This document shows positions 50,096-57,784 of a DNA stretch of 64,000 nucleotides, in pieces. Source of the DNA: Runella sp. (GTDB lineage: Bacteria; Bacteroidota; Bacteroidia; Cytophagales; Spirosomataceae); contig NZ_JAIXST010000134.1 in the NCBI RefSeq assembly GCF_027484545.1, positions 1 to 64,000 of the forward strand, given 5' to 3'. Each line of letters begins with the position of its first letter. Positions within the stretch are counted from its first letter, which is position 1. The notes under the pieces were generated by a model, which was given only the letters and a program-made list of their open reading frames with translations, was not told where the DNA came from and searched no databases. The position numbers and the translations under genes are program-made.

Positions 50096-51532
50096 ATGAA
50101 AGTCCTTTTATTATCCTTTCTAACGTTATTATGCTCATTTTTCTACTCCAAAGGTTTTGGACAAGCAAAGGGAGGAGTAGATACTTTGGTAATTGAAATT
50201 GATAAGGTAACAGAATTCCCCAAACGCCCTTTTCCTTTTGACATGCCCTTTATTTTGAAGAAGGAATATCCTTCATCGGACACAAATATGAAAATTTTGA
50301 AAGTAGAAATGATTAACCTAAAACATGAAAATAAAGCAAACAGAATAAATAAAAGATTAGAAAAGCTCAGAAAATCAAATGAAGATTCGGTAAATAAGAC
50401 AAAATTGACCTTAAAATTGCTCCAAGCTGAAGATAACAATTCAAAAAAAGCTAATTATGAAGATAAACTGAATCGGCAAACTCAGGAAGCAACGAAAACA
50501 TATAGTCAAGTTATGGATGAGCTGAATATTGAAAATCTCCCTGATACTGCTGCGCTACAAAAAAAAATAAAGAGAAAGTTTAAGAGGTTAAAAATTATAG
50601 AATCATGTGCTTACAAAGTTGAAAAAAATGTATTATATATCTATGTGCCTGAATTAAGGCCAAATAGGTTCTATGATTTTAGAATAGTAAAACAGTACAA
50701 TAAACCATTACTCGATGAAACTTATAAGATGTTTGAAGCGGTACACGAAGCATATAAAAACCCTTATGATAAAGAAAAGCATTTTGAAGAAGCAAAAAAA
50801 AGATTTGCCAATATAAATTACTATAAAAACTCACAAAGAGATCCATCTTCGTTGCTCGACAATCTTTGGAGGCGTACATTAACTATGTACAACGACCTTG
50901 CTCTTCAACCATTAAAATTCCAAGAAGATATTTATCAATCTGTGGCGGTTTCAAATATATTTATCTCTAATTTAACTGCAAATAATTCCCAGCAAAAGAC
51001 TATAAAGCAGGACTTGCAATTAATGATTAATTCGCAATCTCCTATTGAAAGATTTTATGAAATTTCTTTAAGAAATCATTTTGACGCCATTGATAATAAT
51101 GAACCAAAAGCAACTTTGGTTAAAAGTAATCTTAAATATTTAGAACAAAAGAAAAAAGAAATTACTGACAAACTTAACCTGATTGAGAAAAAAAATGCTT
51201 TTAAAATAGCAATAGATAGTAGTCAACTAAGGTATACTTTTAAAGAGCAATTTGACAACAACTATTTAACAGATTTAAAAAAAGAAGAACTCAACATTAT
51301 TGAAAAAAACTTAAAAATTGAAAAAGAAAGTATATTAAATAAAATAGCTAAAAATCACATATATAACAAAGACAACCCAATGGTGAACATTGATATTAAT
51401 ATTAATTTTATATCAGAAGAATTATTGGCAAACAGTACTCGACCAGCAAGGAATTCAAATAACATTTCCAGTGTCCCTCAAAACAATTTTAGCAACTTAT
51501 TTACTACTAATATATTTAATTTTAATACTTGA
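50096..51532 (+). CDS. exported coiled-coil protein, N-terminal part of an interrupted gene
   Basis: A 478-residue product with signal peptide (1-23, ending FGQA), a Lys/Glu-rich helical body with likely coiled coils (about 75-160 and 330-420), and no known domain. It ends at TGA 51530. The same frame then continues without any stop for 147 codons that read like an outer membrane beta-barrel end, so the natural product was probably about 626 residues. The TGA may be a nonsense mutation, a sequencing error, or a real stop. The body has very low G+C and high Lys/Asn compared with neighbours. Operator C stands upstream. Confidence 0.7.
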   Translation: MKVLLLSFLTLLCSFFYSKGFGQAKGGVDTLVIEIDKVTEFPKRPFPFDMPFILKKEYPSSDTNMKILKVEMINLKHENKANRINKRLEKLRKSNEDSVNKTKLTLKLLQAEDNNSKKANYEDKLNRQTQEATKTYSQVMDELNIENLPDTAALQKKIKRKFKRLKIIESCAYKVEKNVLYIYVPELRPNRFYDFRIVKQYNKPLLDETYKMFEAVHEAYKNPYDKEKHFEEAKKRFANINYYKNSQRDPSSLLDNLWRRTLTMYNDLALQPLKFQEDIYQSVAVSNIFISNLTANNSQQKTIKQDLQLMINSQSPIERFYEISLRNHFDAIDNNEPKATLVKSNLKYLEQKKKEITDKLNLIEKKNAFKIAIDSSQLRYTFKEQFDNNYLTDLKKEELNIIEKNLKIEKESILNKIAKNHIYNKDNPMVNIDININFISEELLANSTRPARNSNNISSVPQNNFSNLFTTNIFNFNT

Positions 51533-51976
51533 AATTTTTATGGAATTATTGCAGATTTTGGATACTGTTATTATGTACCAATAGCAGAAAAACCGTTTGA
51601 AAAAGCTGGGTTTACACCTTATATTGGATTCAATATTGAATTGAGACAATTTAATAGAGATATTCCTTTACGACTCATAAAGAATAAGAATTTTTGGAAC
51701 AGATGGTCTATATCAACAGGAATTACCCTTCAATCCATTGCAAAGACAGGAGTAAGAAGCAATCTGTTTGGCAATAATAACTTGATGATAGGTGTAGGTT
51801 ATAAATTGACCAATGCATTCCGACTTAAATTATCGGGAGTTATCTACAATCAAGAATTTCCTAACTACATATCCTCCAGTAAAAAGCTTACAATATTGCC
51901 AACTGTAAGTTTCTCATTGGACTTAAGTATAAAAAGGTTAATCGGAGATATTCAAAGCGTATTTAAATTTCCATGA
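51533..51976 (+). pseudogene. C-terminal barrel part separated by an in-frame TGA
   Basis: Directly after the TGA, in the same frame, the sequence reads NFYGIIADFGYCYYVPIAEK and continues through GFTPYIGFNIELRQF, WSISTGITLQSIA and LMIGVGYKLTNAFRLKLSG to SVFKFP. Alternating strands and the aromatic ending are like a small outer membrane barrel. A TTG at 51641 could start an 111-residue product, but it would lack a signal peptide. The stop overlaps the next gene's ATG by 4 bases (ATGA), a sign that this part was translated in coupling with that gene until recently. Confidence 0.6.
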
Positions 51977-53013
51977 AAAAATCCCTACCACCACTTTTCC
52001 TACTCGGAATTAGTTTCTTGTTTAGCACTTGCCAAGAGATAGAACCTGCTTGTGATTTTAATATTCAAAGTAATCAAACCTCCATCAAAGCTGACGGTGA
52101 AAGCACCATAAATGTATATGTTAATCTTCCTGACAACACTTCTGAAAATACTGAAGTTAAGTTCAGAACCACTCATGGTTTTTTTGACGGTGCTGCAACG
52201 GCCACACCCAAAGAAGTAAGCCGAAAAGTAGTCCAAGTTAATGAAAATGGCGTTTTACGGAAGAAAGCCTGGGCGTTGTTGAAGAGCGGCACAGAGCCTG
52301 TAGATACAGTAAAGGTAACGGCTTGGATAGAAAGCAAATGCGAAGACTCTGAGAGTTTTAAGTTTATTTATGATAGTCCTCCAGCCATTACCCTGATTCC
52401 TCCATCTGACTCCATTTTAGCAGATGGAGAATCTACGACATCAATAACAGCAGAAATTCCACTTAATACATCTACTCCTCGCTCAACAATTACATTTCGC
52501 ACCGATAAAGGAGTTTTTGAAGCAACTAATTCCGCGACTATTACTCAGACGGCGCAGATAGTTAATGGTAAGAAGCAGGCAAAAATAACTTTTAAAAGCC
52601 CTTTAAGTGTTGGGATAGCCAAAATAAAAGCGTCCATTTTAAGTTCTGAAAAAGAAATGGAAATTAAGCTCAAGAACGCGCCGCCCGATAAGATTAAAAT
52701 AAAAACTGATAAAATTTTGATTCAAAAATTGGAAGATATTGTAACTTTTACCGTAGAATTGAAAAGAAATAGCGGAAAACCATCTATTGGAAATAAAGTG
52801 ACTTTAACTGTGACAGATGAACAAAATAATAGAGAATACACAAACAATTTTCTTGAAAGAAATGAAGAAAGTGACGCAAATGCCTTATGTACTTTTAAGT
52901 TCAGTCTTATAGAGAAACTTGACCCTACAGTTAAACAATTGAAGGTGATAGCCAAATCTAATGCTTTGGGCGTTGCAGATGATTCTATAATTATCTCGGT
53001 CAAAATATTGTAA
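51973..53013 (+). CDS. lipoprotein with Ig-like (invasin/Big_1-type) domains
   Basis: A 346-residue lipoprotein; the signal peptide ends in FLFSTC (Cys about 20). Three Ig-like domains of about 100 residues follow. The first two start ADGEST and have the Big_1-like pattern PLNTSTPRSTITFRTDKGVF; the third is more divergent (about 240-346). Such domains hold adhesins or structural surface proteins away from the membrane. It overlaps the preceding gene by 4 bases. It shares the FLFSTC signal style with the PKD lipoprotein downstream. The ligand is unknown. Confidence 0.75.
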   Translation: MKKSLPPLFLLGISFLFSTCQEIEPACDFNIQSNQTSIKADGESTINVYVNLPDNTSENTEVKFRTTHGFFDGAATATPKEVSRKVVQVNENGVLRKKAWALLKSGTEPVDTVKVTAWIESKCEDSESFKFIYDSPPAITLIPPSDSILADGESTTSITAEIPLNTSTPRSTITFRTDKGVFEATNSATITQTAQIVNGKKQAKITFKSPLSVGIAKIKASILSSEKEMEIKLKNAPPDKIKIKTDKILIQKLEDIVTFTVELKRNSGKPSIGNKVTLTVTDEQNNREYTNNFLERNEESDANALCTFKFSLIEKLDPTVKQLKVIAKSNALGVADDSIIISVKIL

Positions 53014-53080
53014 TCACTAATTTACATTTTCAACGCAGGATTATGAATGAAGCCTTCATAACCCTACCAACTTTCCACCT

Positions 53081-53213
53081 AATCCCCTTATCTTTGCGGT
53101 TCAAAAAACCGAATAGAATGATTTCAGTAGATAACGTAACTGTGGAGTTTGGGGGGCGGACTTTGTCTAATGATGTCACTTTCAATAGCAACGAAAAAGA
53201 TAGAATCTGCTAA
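53081..53213 (+). pseudogene. ABC-F gene promoter and start, truncated copy 1
   Basis: A copy of the intact ABC-F gene start at 56055-56175. It keeps the exact -7 element TATCTTTG (53089), then ATG 53118 and the codons MISVDNVTVEFGG and NEKDRI, before an in-frame TAA at 53211. That is 31 codons instead of 546. It has differences not shared with the intact gene (Thr-Leu-Ser-Asn for Ala-Leu-Phe-Ser). A short peptide could still be made, but the fragment cannot fold as an ATPase. Confidence 0.85.
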
Positions 53214-53225
53214 GAGGATATTTAT

Positions 53226-53402
53226 TCATCTTATAGAAAAATCAAAGTTAGTCAGGCCAATCTCTTTTCTGCTCTGAATGGTTACAAATTCAGCAGAATC
53301 AGTACTTCTTTTAGGCACAAGAGCTGTAAAATACGGAATACGGTCGGCTATAACTTCGCCAGCCACTCCACATTGATTTTCTGAAAATAATTCAAGAGCC
53401 AT
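53226..53402 (-). CDS. possible 58-residue protein
   Basis: An uninterrupted reading frame (starting MALELFSENQCGVAGEVIAD and ending TNFDFSIR) lies between the truncated ABC-F copy and operator D, opposite in strand. I recognise no family. The residue mix looks like real protein rather than random translation, but with only 58 residues this is weak. It could be the remnant of a longer gene. No promoter is clear. Confidence 0.25.
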   Translation of the reverse strand: MALELFSENQCGVAGEVIADRIPYFTALVPKRSTDSAEFVTIQSRKEIGLTNFDFSIR

Positions 53403-53420
53403 TTAACTGTTAATCTTTTG

Positions 53421-53550
53421 GTACGGAAAAATACGGTACCATGAGGGGAAATTGCCCGTATTTTCTGTAAACAGGTACGTAAATCAATACGGGAAATCTC
53501 CCATGACAAATACGGGAAAAGTACGGTATCCAATAGGGGAATTTGCCCGT
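53421..53550 (+). promoter_or_regulatory. operator motif D (two full sites and one half site)
   Basis: Site D1 (53421-53460): TACGGAAAAATACGGTACC, ATGA, then GGGGAAATTGCCCGTA. Half site (53489-53502): ACGGGAAATCTCCC. Site D2 (53511-53550): TACGGGAAAAGTACGGTATC, CAATA, then GGGGAATTTGCCCGT. D2 is 22 bases upstream of the GACCTTTG element. This is the densest cluster of the motif in the window and serves the PKD lipoprotein gene. Confidence 0.7.
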
Positions 53551-53572
53551 GGCGAAGATGGAAAAGTAGAAA

Positions 53573-53580
53573 GACCTTTG
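53573..53580 (+). promoter_or_regulatory. -7-like element GACCTTTG of the PKD lipoprotein gene
   Basis: Identical to the cassette 2 element and 22 bases after the end of operator site D2. ATG 53633 follows 52 bases later. Confidence 0.5.
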
Positions 53581-53632
53581 TAACAACTAAAAAACCAGGT
53601 CTATTGTACTAATTTTTAACACATCCAAATGT

Positions 53633-55015
53633 ATGAAAACTTCGCTGCTTCACCTTCAGAATAACGCATTGTTATTAATAGTGGCTTTTCTTTTCAGCAC
53701 CTGCAAAGAAAAAGAGCCAGTAGCTTTACCCAAAGCCAATTTTGAGTTTTTTCCCAACACCAATTTGGTAGCACCCGTAAAAATTACCTTTACAAATACA
53801 TCCCAAAATGCTACAGGCTACTTGTGGGAAACAAGTGATGGGCAAACATCGATTTACAAAGACATAACTTATACGATTAACAGTGGCGGCAAGTATAGTA
53901 TGAAACTTACTGCAACAGGTGAAGGAGGAACTGATACTTATTCACGTTCTTTCGTAGTAGCTGATGCACCAAGTTTACAGCCCATTGCTGGCTTTACTTA
54001 TTCGCCCGCCAACAACTTAACAGCTCCCGTTAAAGTTACCTTTAGCAACAGTTCTAAAAATGCGGACAGCTATAAGTGGGATTTTGGCGATGGAACAACC
54101 TCGACCGAGGCAAATCCAACAAAAGAATTTACCAAAGCAGGCACTTTCAAAGTAAAACTAACCGCATTTGCCAAAACAAGTTCGTCAGAGAGCACGGCTG
54201 ACATCACAGTTAATGCGACAGTTGCAACGACTCCCACTGCCGACTTTACCTATTCTCCAAGCAGTAATTTAACAGCACCTGCAAACATTACCTTTACAAA
54301 CACCTCAAAAAATGCGAACACTTATAAATGGGATTTTGGGGATGGAACGACCTCTACTACTGCAAGCCCCACCAAAGAGTTTACTAAAGCGGGCGATTTC
54401 ACAGTAAAACTTACTGCTACTGATTCTAAAAACCAATCCGCTCAAAAAACAGTAACTATCTCAGTAAAAGCCGCGGCAGTGTTGCCCGTTGCCGATTGGA
54501 CTTGGAAGGCAAGCAATTTGAAAGTAACATTTACGAACACCTCAAAAAATGCTAACAGTTATAAGTGGAATTTTGGCGATGGAAATACTTCTACCGCTTC
54601 AAGCCCTACCTATGAATACGCCAAAGCAGGTACTTACACGGCCACGCTTACCGCCAGTGATGGTAAGAACCAAGATCAAGATTCAAAATTGGTAACTATA
54701 ACTGCCCCTATTGTACCTACTTGTGATTGGGCTACTTATAGTACAGCAACAGCAATAAAAGTTGAAACCAGATGGGGAGACTGTGGAGCAGATGGATTAG
54801 GTATAAAAATAACCAATCTAACTAAAATCAAGTTAGAAGCTTATTGGTGTTTTAAAAAGAAAGATGGCACATGGAGTTGTGAAGCCTCTTCTATAGCTGC
54901 TGGGAGTTATCATTCAACATGGAGTTGTAAAAATACGGGCGATGTTAAAGTATGGGCAATGTCTGCGGATGAATTCAAAAAGAATAACTGCGGCTATTCA
55001 TCCTTGAAACCATAA
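53633..55015 (+). CDS. lipoprotein with four PKD repeats and a Cys-rich C-terminal domain
   Basis: A 460-residue surface lipoprotein (signal peptide ending FLFSTC, Cys about 23). Four PKD-like domains of about 80-85 residues follow. Repeats 2 and 3 are nearly identical (SYKWDFGDGTTSTEANPTKE and TYKWDFGDGTTSTTASPTKE) and repeats 1 and 4 are more divergent. The last 100 residues form a separate Cys-rich domain (CDWATYSTATAIKVETRWGD, then EAYWCFKKKDGTWSC and STWSCKNTG). PKD domains act as surface spacers or carbohydrate or protein binders. Expression is probably controlled by operator D. It is cargo between two ABC-F fragments. Confidence 0.85.
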   Translation: MKTSLLHLQNNALLLIVAFLFSTCKEKEPVALPKANFEFFPNTNLVAPVKITFTNTSQNATGYLWETSDGQTSIYKDITYTINSGGKYSMKLTATGEGGTDTYSRSFVVADAPSLQPIAGFTYSPANNLTAPVKVTFSNSSKNADSYKWDFGDGTTSTEANPTKEFTKAGTFKVKLTAFAKTSSSESTADITVNATVATTPTADFTYSPSSNLTAPANITFTNTSKNANTYKWDFGDGTTSTTASPTKEFTKAGDFTVKLTATDSKNQSAQKTVTISVKAAAVLPVADWTWKASNLKVTFTNTSKNANSYKWNFGDGNTSTASSPTYEYAKAGTYTATLTASDGKNQDQDSKLVTITAPIVPTCDWATYSTATAIKVETRWGDCGADGLGIKITNLTKIKLEAYWCFKKKDGTWSCEASSIAAGSYHSTWSCKNTGDVKVWAMSADEFKKNNCGYSSLKP

Positions 55016-55049
55016 ACTAAGTCGTTGCTTTACAAAGAAAACACCCTGA

Positions 55050-55202
55050 ATAAAGCGTTTATAACGCTACTGATAATCCTCATCTTCGCACTTCACAAAA
55101 GGAACTTGAATGATTTCGGTAGATAATGGATCAGTGGAGTTCGGCGGACGAGCTTTGTTTAGTGATGTCACTTTCAATAGCAACGAAAAAGATAGAATCG
55201 CG
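55050..55202 (+). pseudogene. ABC-F gene promoter and start, truncated copy 2
   Basis: Shares about 150 bases with the start of the intact gene: the leader GAATAAAGCGTTTATAAC, a decayed -7 element CATCTTCG, CACAAAAGGAACTTGA, then ATG 55110 and MISVDNGSVEFGGRALFSDV to DRIA. After base 55202 the sequence is unrelated and the frame runs to TAG at 55364. It shares Asn-Ser-Asn (53 kb copy) and Asn-Gly-Ser (copy 3) differences, which points to stepwise copying. Confidence 0.85.
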
Positions 55203-55253
55203 ATGATTTTTGTAAATATCTCTTGTTTTTTGATAGGTATTTACAAAAATCAT
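55203..55253. repeat. 16-bp perfect inverted repeat at the break of copy 2
   Basis: ATGATTTTTGTAAATA and its exact complement flank a 19-base spacer. It starts exactly where homology to the ABC-F gene ends. It could be the trace of a small palindromic element or a terminator-like hairpin that stops transcription from the truncated copy. Confidence 0.6.
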
Positions 55254-55269
55254 TTTACATACCTCCCCC

Positions 55270-55390
55270 AGTTTGCGTTTGCAACTGGGGAGTTCCAATG
55301 TACTCCTCTGAATAAATCGTTTATAAAGCTACCGGCAATCTTACTCTTTACAAAAGCAACTTGAATGATTTCGGCAGATAATGGATCAGT
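55270..55390 (+). pseudogene. ABC-F gene promoter and start, truncated copy 3
   Basis: The leader AGTTTGCGTTTGCAAC, also present before the intact gene (55990), TGAATAAATCGTTTATAA, a decayed -7 element, CAAAAGCAACTTGA and ATG 55365 are followed by only ten codons (MISADNGSVP) before TAA. Homology ends at 55390, where the 3' end of the Uma2 gene begins. The Uma2 stop codon (TGA, complement at 55386-55388) lies inside this fragment. Confidence 0.8.
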
Positions 55391-55931
55391 TCCATAAATC
55401 AGCGGCGGGGATTTCAAAGTCATCTAAGACAGGGCGGGCAGAGCAGATATCTGCGTCAGTACACACGGTTATGTGCTTGAGGGAGGTATAAACTTCCACC
55501 ATTTCGTAATCGGGGTAAATCAGCCATGCTACCCGGATTCCATTTTTGAAATATTCGATGATTTTCCGCTTTACTTCGTTGATTTGGTCGGTGGAAGAAA
55601 TAACTTCTATGACAAACTCGGGGATTTGCTCTTCTGTTTTGCTGTTGATAATTTGCTCTCTGCTAAAATAGGCCAAATCAGGACGCCTCAATTGAATACC
55701 TGTCAGCATTACGTCTTGCTCACAAAGGAGTTGTCCCCTGAGCTTTTTGGCAGCGGTTTTATCAAAGAGTTCGTTTAATATACTGATTAGGTACAAATGT
55801 TTGTTTTTCATTCCTTCAAACTTTATCAATTCGCCGTCATTCCATTCATACTTATAGCCGTCGTTAGGCTCCCAACGCTCAAACTCCGCCAAGGTTTGCG
55901 GCAACAAGCTATTTTTTATTTCGTTCGCCAT
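55386..55931 (-). CDS. Uma2 family endonuclease-like protein
   Basis: A 181-residue protein of the Uma2/DUF820 family, which has a PD-(D/E)XK nuclease fold. Key positions: YKYEWNDGELIKFEGM (about 27-42), LLCEQDVMLTG, RRPDLAYFSRE (catalytic Asp) and EFVIEVISSTDQINEVKRKI (ExK-like Glu and Lys). Nuclease activity and target are not proven for this family; many are associated with mobile or accessory DNA. The 3' end is joined to ABC-F copy 3, so its last two or three codons come from that fragment. It is cargo of the insertion cluster. Confidence 0.85.
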   Translation of the reverse strand: MANEIKNSLLPQTLAEFERWEPNDGYKYEWNDGELIKFEGMKNKHLYLISILNELFDKTAAKKLRGQLLCEQDVMLTGIQLRRPDLAYFSREQIINSKTEEQIPEFVIEVISSTDQINEVKRKIIEYFKNGIRVAWLIYPDYEMVEVYTSLKHITVCTDADICSARPVLDDFEIPAADLWN

Positions 55932-56054
55932 AGTGTTGAAACAGTTTTGTCAAAGATACAAAAAAACCTAAATCGTATGAACTCCTGTTAGTTTGCGTTT
56001 GCAACGGGGACGCCCCGATACGAACTCTTGAATGAAGCGTTTACTGATAATCCT

Positions 56055-56062
56055 TATCTTTG
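56055..56062 (+). promoter_or_regulatory. -7 element TATCTTTG of the ABC-F gene
   Basis: Exact TAnnTTTG match 22 bases before the ABC-F ATG. The same element is intact in truncated copy 1 and decayed in copies 2 and 3. Confidence 0.65.
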
Positions 56063-56083
56063 CGGTTCACAAAAGGAACTTGA

Positions 56084-57724
56084 ATGATTTCGGTAGATAA
56101 CGTAACAGTGGAGTTCGGCGGACGAGCTTTGTTTAGTGATGTCACTTTCAACATCAACGAAAAAGATAGAATCGCCCTCATGGGCAAAAATGGAGCTGGG
56201 AAATCTACCCTGCTCAAAATCATAGCGGGAGCCGATAAACCCACGCGCGGCAAAATCTCCGCTCCCAACGAGGCCGTGATTGCCTACCTGCCTCAGCACC
56301 TGCTGACCAAAGATGATTCCACAGTTTTTGAGGAAACCTCTAAGGCGTTTGCCGAGGTATTGGACATGAAAAAAGAACTGGATGAACTGAATCATCAGTT
56401 GGAAACACGCACCGACTACGAATCGGACGCCTACATGACCATCATTGAGCGCGTATCGGAACTAAGCGAAAAGTACTACTCGACCGAGGAAGTCAATTAT
56501 GATGCGGAAGTCGAAAAAACGCTGTTGGGCTTGGGTTTCCTACGGAGCGATTTTGACCGTAAAACAGGAGAGTTCAGCGGGGGCTGGCGGATGCGGATCG
56601 AGTTGGCCAAAATTCTGTTGAAAACACCCGATTTGATTTTGTTGGATGAGCCTACCAATCACTTGGATATTGAGTCGATTCAGTGGTTGGAGGAGTTTTT
56701 GGTCAATACTGCTAAGGCAGTGATTGTCATCTCACACGACCGGGCGTTTGTGGACAATATCACCAACCGGACCATCGAAATCACGATGGGGCGCATCTAT
56801 GATTATAAGGTCAACTATTCGCAATACCTGCAACTGCGCAAAGAACGCCACGAACAGCAGCAAAAGCAGTTTACCGATCAGCAGAAAATGATTGCTGAAG
56901 TCACGGAGTTTATTGATCGTTTCAAAGGGACGTACTCAAAAACCTTGCAGGTGCAGTCGCGGGTAAAAATGCTGGAGAAATTGGACATTGTAGAAGTGGA
57001 CGAAGTGGACACCTCGGCGCTGAATATTAAATTCCCACCTGCCCCGCGCTCGGGCAACTACCCCGTGATTGTGGAACAACTGAGCAAAAGCTACGGCGAC
57101 CATTTGGTGTTCAAAGATGCGGGCATGACGATCGAACGCGGGCAAAAGGTAGCGTTTGTCGGTAAAAATGGCGAAGGTAAATCTACGCTTGTGAAAGCCA
57201 TCATGGGCGAGATTGACTACGAAGGCGAAATGAAGCTGGGGCACAACTCCATGATTGGCTATTTTGCGCAGAATCAAGCGGCTTTATTGGATGGTGATTT
57301 AACCGTTTTCCAAACCATTGACAACATTGCCGTAGGCGACATTCGTACCAAAATCAAGGATCTGTTGGGAGCATTCATGTTCAGCGGCGACAGTATTAAT
57401 AAGAAAGTAAATATGCTGTCGGGTGGAGAGCGCACCCGTTTGGCAATGATCAAACTATTGTTGGAACCCGTCAACTTATTGATACTCGATGAGCCCACCA
57501 ACCACCTCGACCTTAAAACAAAAGACATTCTGAAAGATGCTTTGAAAGCCTTTGAAGGAACCATCATTTTGATTTCTCACGATCGGGATTTCTTAGATGG
57601 ATTGGCCGAAAAAGTGTTTGAATTCGGAAATAAGCGCGTCAAAGAACACTTTGAAGACATCAACGGTTTTCTGCGAAACAAAAAACTGGAAAATCTGCGC
57701 GAGATTGAGCGAAAAGGAAAATAG
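56084..57724 (+). CDS. ABC-F family ATP-binding protein (intact gene)
   Basis: A 546-residue soluble twin-ATPase. Domain 1: GKNGAGKSTLLK (Walker A), FSGGWRMR (signature), LILLDEPTNHLD (Walker B). A linker of charged helices (about 240-310) acts on the ribosome in the family. Domain 2: GKNGEGKSTLVK, LSGGERTR, LILDEPTNHLD. ABC-F proteins bind the ribosomal E site and relieve stalled translation or protect from antibiotics. It resembles the YbiT/EttA branch more than resistance factors, but this cannot be fixed by eye. Its promoter and first about 30 codons are copied three times upstream. Confidence 0.93.
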   Translation: MISVDNVTVEFGGRALFSDVTFNINEKDRIALMGKNGAGKSTLLKIIAGADKPTRGKISAPNEAVIAYLPQHLLTKDDSTVFEETSKAFAEVLDMKKELDELNHQLETRTDYESDAYMTIIERVSELSEKYYSTEEVNYDAEVEKTLLGLGFLRSDFDRKTGEFSGGWRMRIELAKILLKTPDLILLDEPTNHLDIESIQWLEEFLVNTAKAVIVISHDRAFVDNITNRTIEITMGRIYDYKVNYSQYLQLRKERHEQQQKQFTDQQKMIAEVTEFIDRFKGTYSKTLQVQSRVKMLEKLDIVEVDEVDTSALNIKFPPAPRSGNYPVIVEQLSKSYGDHLVFKDAGMTIERGQKVAFVGKNGEGKSTLVKAIMGEIDYEGEMKLGHNSMIGYFAQNQAALLDGDLTVFQTIDNIAVGDIRTKIKDLLGAFMFSGDSINKKVNMLSGGERTRLAMIKLLLEPVNLLILDEPTNHLDLKTKDILKDALKAFEGTIILISHDRDFLDGLAEKVFEFGNKRVKEHFEDINGFLRNKKLENLREIERKGK

Positions 57725-57750
57725 GTCGCAATACGATTTCTACCTCTTTT

Positions 57751-57784
57751 ACCCCGTATTTCTTCTTTAGAGTACGGGGTTTTT
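57751..57784 (+). terminator. rho-independent terminator after ABC-F gene
   Basis: ACCCCGTA, a 14-base loop, then TACGGGGT followed by TTTT. It sits 26 bases after the stop codon. Confidence 0.85.

Noticed and set aside
51641-51976. Separate gene starting at TTG 51641
   Set aside because: The frame is continuous with the upstream 478-residue gene apart from one TGA, and the short product would lack an export signal.
55110-55364. 84-residue product of ABC-F copy 2 as a functional gene
   Set aside because: Only the first 30 residues match ABC-F and the rest is unrelated intergenic sequence with no domain.
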